Below are positions 7,401 through 9,552 of a stretch of DNA of 9,552 bases, piece after piece. Numbering within the stretch: the first letter of the stretch is position 1; every line of letters starts with the position of its first letter. Below the pieces are notes generated by a model. It had not been told where the DNA came from. It made no database searches and saw only the letters and a program-made list of their open reading frames with translations. Source of the DNA: Oscillospiraceae bacterium. Lineage in GTDB: Bacteria > Bacillota > Clostridia > Oscillospirales > Ruminococcaceae. The DNA lies in NCBI GenBank assembly GCA_900768705.1, contig CAAGEB010000086.1:1-9552 (forward strand), written 5' to 3'. Both the position numbers and the translations under genes were made by a program.

Positions 7401-9033
7401 CTTCGGTGAGGTGTACGGGCAGCGGGTCGGGGTTATCCCCGCTTAAATTCTGTCCCCAAATCCATGTGCCCTCCTCACTTATTATATAAGCGGCATCTCC
7501 GCTTGCAAACTGAGCAGCGGTTCTGCCGTAACCTTGGGTGGTATCCGAAATATAAGCGCAGTCCGACATGCTGCCGGTGCCACCTCCTCTGAGAGGGGAT
7601 TCTGCAAATGTGCTGCTATTTGCGCTGACAACCTTAGCGGTGCTGAAACATTGCTCTAAGGAGGTGTCGTTACGTCCCGCCAGACCGCCGACGTAATTAT
7701 TACCGCATACATAGGAGTCTATAATTCCGACCCATCTTACTGAGGTTGTACGAATGCCACTATCTCTTTCGTAAGCAGTGGCATAGCCGAAAAGTCCCAG
7801 ATAGTCATCTGTGGGTTTGTTGATGTACAGACCGGAGACCCTGTAACCACCCTCGAATACGCCGGCAAAAATGCGTTCCGGTGTGCCGATAGGCGTCCAT
7901 TCATAGAACGGACCGGGGTTCGGATTGCGGTCATCATACAGCACATTCTCGTTAAGAATAATATCGTTTTTGAGGATCGCCAGTGATTTTATGCCCGCGC
8001 CGCAGTTGACATGCAGCGCGAACCAGTAGAGTTCGTTCTTGTTGGTGATCTCATAATAGTCTTTATTCTCAAGATAGTTATCATTGTTCAGTGCGGGCTT
8101 CTCAGCGGCGATAGTTCCGCATTTGTCACACGCCACATATTCGGAATCGTGATTGTGATAACCGGCGCCGTTTGCGTAATATACCTTATTGGTGCATAAA
8201 CCGTCTTGGTCAAAAGTCAACGCCTTCGGTATGTTATCTACGGTGATAATTTGACCCCAGAAAGGCGCGTAGGGGTATTTGTTCAGCTTATATGCGATCT
8301 CGCCGCTTGTGAACTTCTCAGCATCCATTGCCAGAGAAGCGTCCGAAGCCACACCGGATACCCTGCCATTAAGGTAATAGCAGTTTTCTACCGTAATATC
8401 AGCGCTTCCGACTATACCGCCGACATTTGAAGTGCCCGAAACGCTTCCCATGCTGAAGCAGCCTTTTACTGTGGCACCGCTGTTAGCTTTGCCGCAGATG
8501 CTTCCGACATTATTGCCGCCGTTGAAATACGAATCAACAATGCCCACATAGGAAATCGAGCAGTCCGTATTGTAGCCTGTTCCTACAACGCCGAACAGAC
8601 CGGCATTTTCAGCACCGGGGTTGTCAAAATACAGGCCGCTTATCGTGTGGCCGTCGCCTTCAAAGATTCCGCAATATGGGTAGGTCTCCGAGCCGATGGG
8701 CGTCCACTGTTCAAACGAGCCGCCATTCAGGTTGCCGCTTACGTCAAGCACATTTGGGTTTACCTCAATATCGTCGGTAAGCCTTGCGCTGGCTCCCCGA
8801 TGGCTGTAGTGCTCGTTCACGTAATTTGCAAACCAGTACAGCTTACCCGCCGTGTCGATAAGGTACGGATTACCGCTGCTGCCCGAGCCATAGGGCACTT
8901 CCAATGTGACCGCGCTCGCCCTCACGCCCAGCCCGAAGCCGCCGAATGTCCCCTCGGGGAAATACAGCAGCACAGACAGAAGCATAGCGAACACAGCCAG
9001 GAACGCTATTGGTTTCTTCAGTTTATTCGTCAT
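4480..9033 (-). CDS. Large secreted modular protein: GLUG-type repeats, Ig/MBG-like domains, C-terminal dockerin
   Basis: Predicted 1517-residue exported protein without a recognisable catalytic domain. A signal peptide has basic residues 4-7, a hydrophobic core at 9-24 and a likely cut after ASA (39-41). Three related beta-helix modules follow (about 50-275, 326-545, 585-855) with GLUG-type turns such as VGGLAG and VGGICG. Short linkers at about 281-310 and 546-575 carry HxH and CxxC. Beta-sandwich regions span about 860-1190. An MBG-like domain is at 1194-1270 (IKADNKTVYQNAALPAFTYSV begins it). A Ser/Gly linker (1273-1298), an unnamed pre-dockerin domain (1299-1455) and a type I dockerin (1460-1517) complete it. 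The ATG at 9033 has GGAGG seven bases upstream. The dockerin implies binding to a cohesin on a scaffoldin or the cell surface. Carbohydrate, mucin or host adhesion are all possible; the precise role is unknown. It is transcribed alone and ends at the terminator at 4385-4411. Confidence 0.93.
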   Translation of the reverse strand: MTNKLKKPIAFLAVFAMLLSVLLYFPEGTFGGFGLGVRASAVTLEVPYGSGSSGNPYLIDTAGKLYWFANYVNEHYSHRGASARLTDDIEVNPNVLDVSGNLNGGSFEQWTPIGSETYPYCGIFEGDGHTISGLYFDNPGAENAGLFGVVGTGYNTDCSISYVGIVDSYFNGGNNVGSICGKANSGATVKGCFSMGSVSGTSNVGGIVGSADITVENCYYLNGRVSGVASDASLAMDAEKFTSGEIAYKLNKYPYAPFWGQIITVDNIPKALTFDQDGLCTNKVYYANGAGYHNHDSEYVACDKCGTIAAEKPALNNDNYLENKDYYEITNKNELYWFALHVNCGAGIKSLAILKNDIILNENVLYDDRNPNPGPFYEWTPIGTPERIFAGVFEGGYRVSGLYINKPTDDYLGLFGYATAYERDSGIRTTSVRWVGIIDSYVCGNNYVGGLAGRNDTSLEQCFSTAKVVSANSSTFAESPLRGGGTGSMSDCAYISDTTQGYGRTAAQFASGDAAYIISEEGTWIWGQNLSGDNPDPLPVHLTEENRVYYTDGIYHNHNAAVSDYCSLCKVLVAKEPHQNSSTGEYEISNRAELLWFAEYVNAGNYTANAVLTADIVVNDEVFDANGNVLPDLLTIPVMGSYTVTSISTKDNPFLGSFRGDGHTISGLYYSETSTNRIGLIGYAGSSAQISGVRITNSYIEGYKAVGAVCGLNAGGTISECSTDGCVITGTDVGGICGTSENGGIIKNCFNASKVSGTGAGGICGFNNSSTRDKLTNCINIGVLYGGVVNVCGTGFGSKCYVLTKNPLAAPSDKSTASSIVGLTDDNFISTNRFGSEWTKAANDTANNTLYFPRLAAFSGSDISVTYTPKLVLENTNTSTIYYKDDLTFTFDAVLTINGEEYSAAGADTLLKLSDIDFKIVHNGDPDDFDRVTTSVDYFNMRLVLKIGGHDAGYIYVDPSTNKITVKITEDINAGSHSFDIKYNGTALPVFTGLSVSHTVDIQKGIPVVPALPSATEISYGEQLAESELKDANGNTDTVWQWVDETTVPKVSQTTQQIITKNAVDYVNYDYSGVDGYDASTHLITKDITLTIKRAVPTIVVTATPSSALPGETVTVSAAISNPNNSSLTDLPDADFYYVIGTGSEQAITDGSFVIPTDTENGTVITIIAKTSETADYDQVTDRRTTVTVNKEAVTIKADNKTVYQNAALPAFTYSVTGLASGETLAITPVLTCEAADTSTVGTYTITVTIANNEDDKHIYTVKNGTLTVQKKSTGSSSGGSSGGSGGSSSTTNPSIGGSEKSWNDIAADLAKLANGSEVTIELNGLTTVPVEVITVIDERDLKVTFVVDSVRSWKTDGAEITTPAAADLTFTKTTSTKSDSLRGTAGTQFRINDTGIPTSIKINFKTEYAGQFANLYKNVDGKLVFVTCAKLDKNGNVTLSDVKDKGDYIVMLCEFSDKPGDMNNDGVLDARDAAAILRYLIGLEKGANPEMADFNGDGEFDARDAAAILRKLIETA
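4483..4656 (-). other. Type I dockerin domain (C-terminus of the large secreted protein)
   Basis: Two calcium-binding F-hand repeats are visible: DMNNDGVLDARD (residues 1462-1473) and DFNGDGEFDARD (1494-1505). Each has Asp or Asn at positions 1, 3, 5, 9 and 12 of its loop and continues as AAAILR-x-LI. Repeats and spacing match the family length of about 60 residues. Established function: calcium-dependent binding to a cohesin, as in cellulosome assembly. Confidence 0.93.
6469..8886 (-). repeat. Three divergent tandem modules inside the secreted protein
   Basis: Protein-level repeats. Each module opens with an x-Y-x-I-x-[TS]-[AN]-x-x-x-L-x-W-F-A-x-x-V-N segment (LYWFANYVN at 65-73, LYWFALHVN at 335-343, LLWFAEYVN at 594-602). 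A [LK]-x-x-DI-x-x-N strand and [EFR]-G-[DG]-x-x-[TV]-SGLY follow (125-135, 394-403, 659-669). WTPIG occurs in the first two (110-114, 379-383). Each ends in glycine-rich GLUG-type turns. They have diverged enough that no long DNA-level repeat was noticed. A right-handed beta-helix is the expected fold. Confidence 0.85.
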
Positions 9034-9086
9034 AAAAATTCCTCCATAGTATCGTTTGCACAGCACTTTTGCCTATAATCAAGGAT

Positions 9087-9115
9087 ATTATAACACTTTT
9101 CCCTGTAAATGTCAA
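9087..9115 (-). promoter_or_regulatory. Perfect-consensus promoter of the dockerin protein gene
   Basis: On the - strand TTGACA (9110-9115) and TATAAT (9087-9092) are exactly 17 bases apart, matching the sigma-A consensus at all twelve positions. The start of transcription should fall near 9080, leaving a leader of about 47 bases before the ATG. An inverted TATAAT/ATTATA pair (9074-9079 and 9087-9092, seven-base spacer) overlaps the start region and might be an operator. Confidence 0.92.
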
Positions 9116-9120
9116 TAGGT

Positions 9121-9202
9121 TTGGAACTAATTTGTAACCGGCAACTTAATGTGGAACAAAAACAGCAGCAACTTGGAACTAATATCAAATATCGTTCCAA
9201 GT
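9121..9202 (-). promoter_or_regulatory. Candidate regulator binding sites upstream of the dockerin gene promoter
   Basis: Read on the - strand, ATTAGTTCCAA occurs twice, one copy ending five bases before the -35 box. The copies are 52 bp apart, close to five helical turns. A palindrome (9171-9202) surrounds the distal copy. The arrangement suits an activator or repressor, but the regulator is unknown. Confidence 0.4.
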
Positions 9203-9266
9203 CAGGGCGTGATTTATTCCATGGTGTCCCTTAAAGGTAGGGAAACAGATTATCCTACAAAATAGC

Positions 9267-9311
9267 AAAAACCTCCCGAAAGCAGTGCTTCTATTCAAAG
9301 CTTTCGAGAAG
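9267..9311 (-). terminator. Probable terminator on the - strand in the right intergenic region
   Basis: CCTCCCGAAAGC (9272-9283) can pair with GCTTTCGAGAAG (9300-9311) over 12 positions, two of them G-U on the - strand, around a 16-base loop. On the - strand the stem is followed by TTTTT (9267-9271 on the + strand). It would stop transcripts entering from the right before they reach the dockerin gene promoter. Confidence 0.6.
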
Positions 9312-9373
9312 TATTTCGGATTTTATGCCATTTGTGGAATTATCGGTTGCCCTTTGTTCCGTTTGGTGTGTTC

Positions 9374-9412
9374 AAAAAACCAAGCCCCTCCCGGTTCTTC
9401 ACCGAAAGGGGC
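9374..9412 (-). terminator. Intrinsic terminator downstream of the right repeat promoter
   Basis: GCCCCTCCCGGT (9384-9395) pairs with ACCGAAAGGGGC (9401-9412), with two G-U pairs on the - strand, and a five-base loop. On the - strand TTGGTTTTTT follows (six A residues at 9374-9379). Confidence 0.8.
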
Positions 9413-9463
9413 GATTATAGTGATTATTACTTAATGGTCACCTCTAAAAACCTTGTTTGAGTG
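9374..9463 (-). ncRNA. Candidate short transcript of about 90 bases
   Basis: A good promoter inside the right repeat (9470-9497) points left and a strong terminator ends near 9374, with no open frame of useful size between. The predicted RNA would start near 9463, carry the conserved repeat segment 9434-9460 at its 5' end and finish in the terminator hairpin. It could be a small RNA or just a terminated transcript leaving the repeat. No known RNA family was recognised. Confidence 0.3.
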
Positions 9464-9550
9464 AAAATGTGTATAGCACACCGCCTGATTCTGTCAACAA
9501 GCGAAAGCTTTGTAGCGACGGCGTCCGTGCCGTCACTTTGGGCTTTCGCT
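9434..9550 (-). repeat. Right copy of the dispersed inverted repeat
   Basis: This is the reverse complement of 1-117. The hairpin block is 9500-9550, the 62-base identical block is 9489-9550, the diverged block is 9461-9488 and the 27-base identical block is 9434-9460. Two further bases (9551-9552) extend past the point where the left copy is cut by the window edge. Unlike the left copy, its middle block holds a plausible -10. Confidence 0.85.
9470..9497 (-). promoter_or_regulatory. Promoter inside the right repeat, reading into the window
   Basis: On the - strand TTGACA (9492-9497) and TATACA (9470-9475) are 16 bases apart, with TGC just before the -10 as in extended -10 promoters. The equivalent positions of the left copy keep TTGACA but read ACTGCT at the -10. 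Confidence 0.65.
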
Positions 9551-9552
9551 TC

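Larger units (their letters stand above)
9116..9433. other. Intergenic region with repeated GGAAC motifs; no convincing gene
   Basis: No standard gene was found. TTGGAACTAAT occurs at 9121-9131 and 9173-9183, 52 bases apart, and a variant TGTGGAACAAA sits at 9150-9160. The second copy is part of a perfect inverted repeat, ACTTGGAAC (9171-9179) and GTTCCAAGT (9194-9202). Two - strand terminators lie at 9267-9311 and 9374-9412. A + strand frame from 9149 to 9460 is open for 104 codons apart from one TAG at 9263-9265; it has no ribosome site. Confidence 0.7.

Noticed and set aside
9074..9079. TATAAT on the + strand as a divergent promoter
   Set aside because: No -35-like sequence lies at the right distance upstream and it would read into intergenic DNA; it is more likely half of an inverted repeat.
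9434..9460. Eight-codon mini-gene (MVTSKNLV) in the conserved repeat block, as a leader peptide
   Set aside because: No ribosome site precedes it in either copy, and no downstream gene on that strand follows inside the window. Conservation is better explained by the repeat itself.
1..9552. Composite transposon or genomic island bounded by terminal inverted repeats
   Set aside because: No transposase, integrase or target duplication can be seen, and window edges that coincide with repeats are typical of assembly breaks. It is kept as a question, not annotated as a mobile element.

Overview
The window looks like part of a chromosome of a fibre-degrading, Gram-positive gut Clostridium-class bacterium, most likely Ruminococcus or a close relative (Oscillospiraceae). 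The grounds are a large secreted protein with a C-terminal type I dockerin, near-consensus sigma-A type promoters, strong GGAGG-type ribosome sites, and a YtrA-type GntR/ABC operon. No species call is possible from this sequence alone.

Layout. (1) Positions 1-117 and 9434-9550 are two inverted copies of one non-coding repeat, so the window begins and ends in the same element. (2) A single + strand gene (157-612) encodes a small GNAT acetyltransferase. (3) It converges on a five-gene - strand operon (4294 down to 740): a YtrA-type GntR repressor, an ABC ATPase, two ABC-2 type permeases and a CPBP-family membrane protease homologue. All five genes overlap their neighbours by 1 to 11 bases. The operon has a very good promoter (TTGACA, 17 bp, TATACT, with extended -10) bearing palindromes, and it ends at a strong intrinsic terminator. 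(4) A 1517-residue secreted protein follows upstream on the same strand (9033 down to 4480). It has a signal peptide, three related GLUG-type beta-helix modules joined by two HxH/CxxC linkers, Ig/MBG-like beta domains, a Ser/Gly linker, a pre-dockerin domain and a two-repeat dockerin. It is driven by a perfect-consensus promoter (TTGACA, 17 bp, TATAAT). (5) About 320 bases of intergenic DNA (9116-9433) hold repeated GGAAC-type motifs, two - strand terminators and an amber-interrupted open frame. The right-hand repeat follows.

How the parts fit together. The GntR operon reads as a self-regulated efflux or membrane-stress module, where the repressor senses an unknown signal and the ABC pump with the CPBP protein acts in export or immunity. 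The dockerin protein is probably a non-catalytic surface or cellulosome component, used for adhesion or structure. No link between the two transcription units is visible beyond adjacency and a shared 3' hairpin motif. No transposase, integrase, CRISPR array, tRNA or rRNA was seen. The most unusual features are the terminal inverted repeat, which carries a good promoter in one copy and a decayed one in the other, and the modular dockerin protein.
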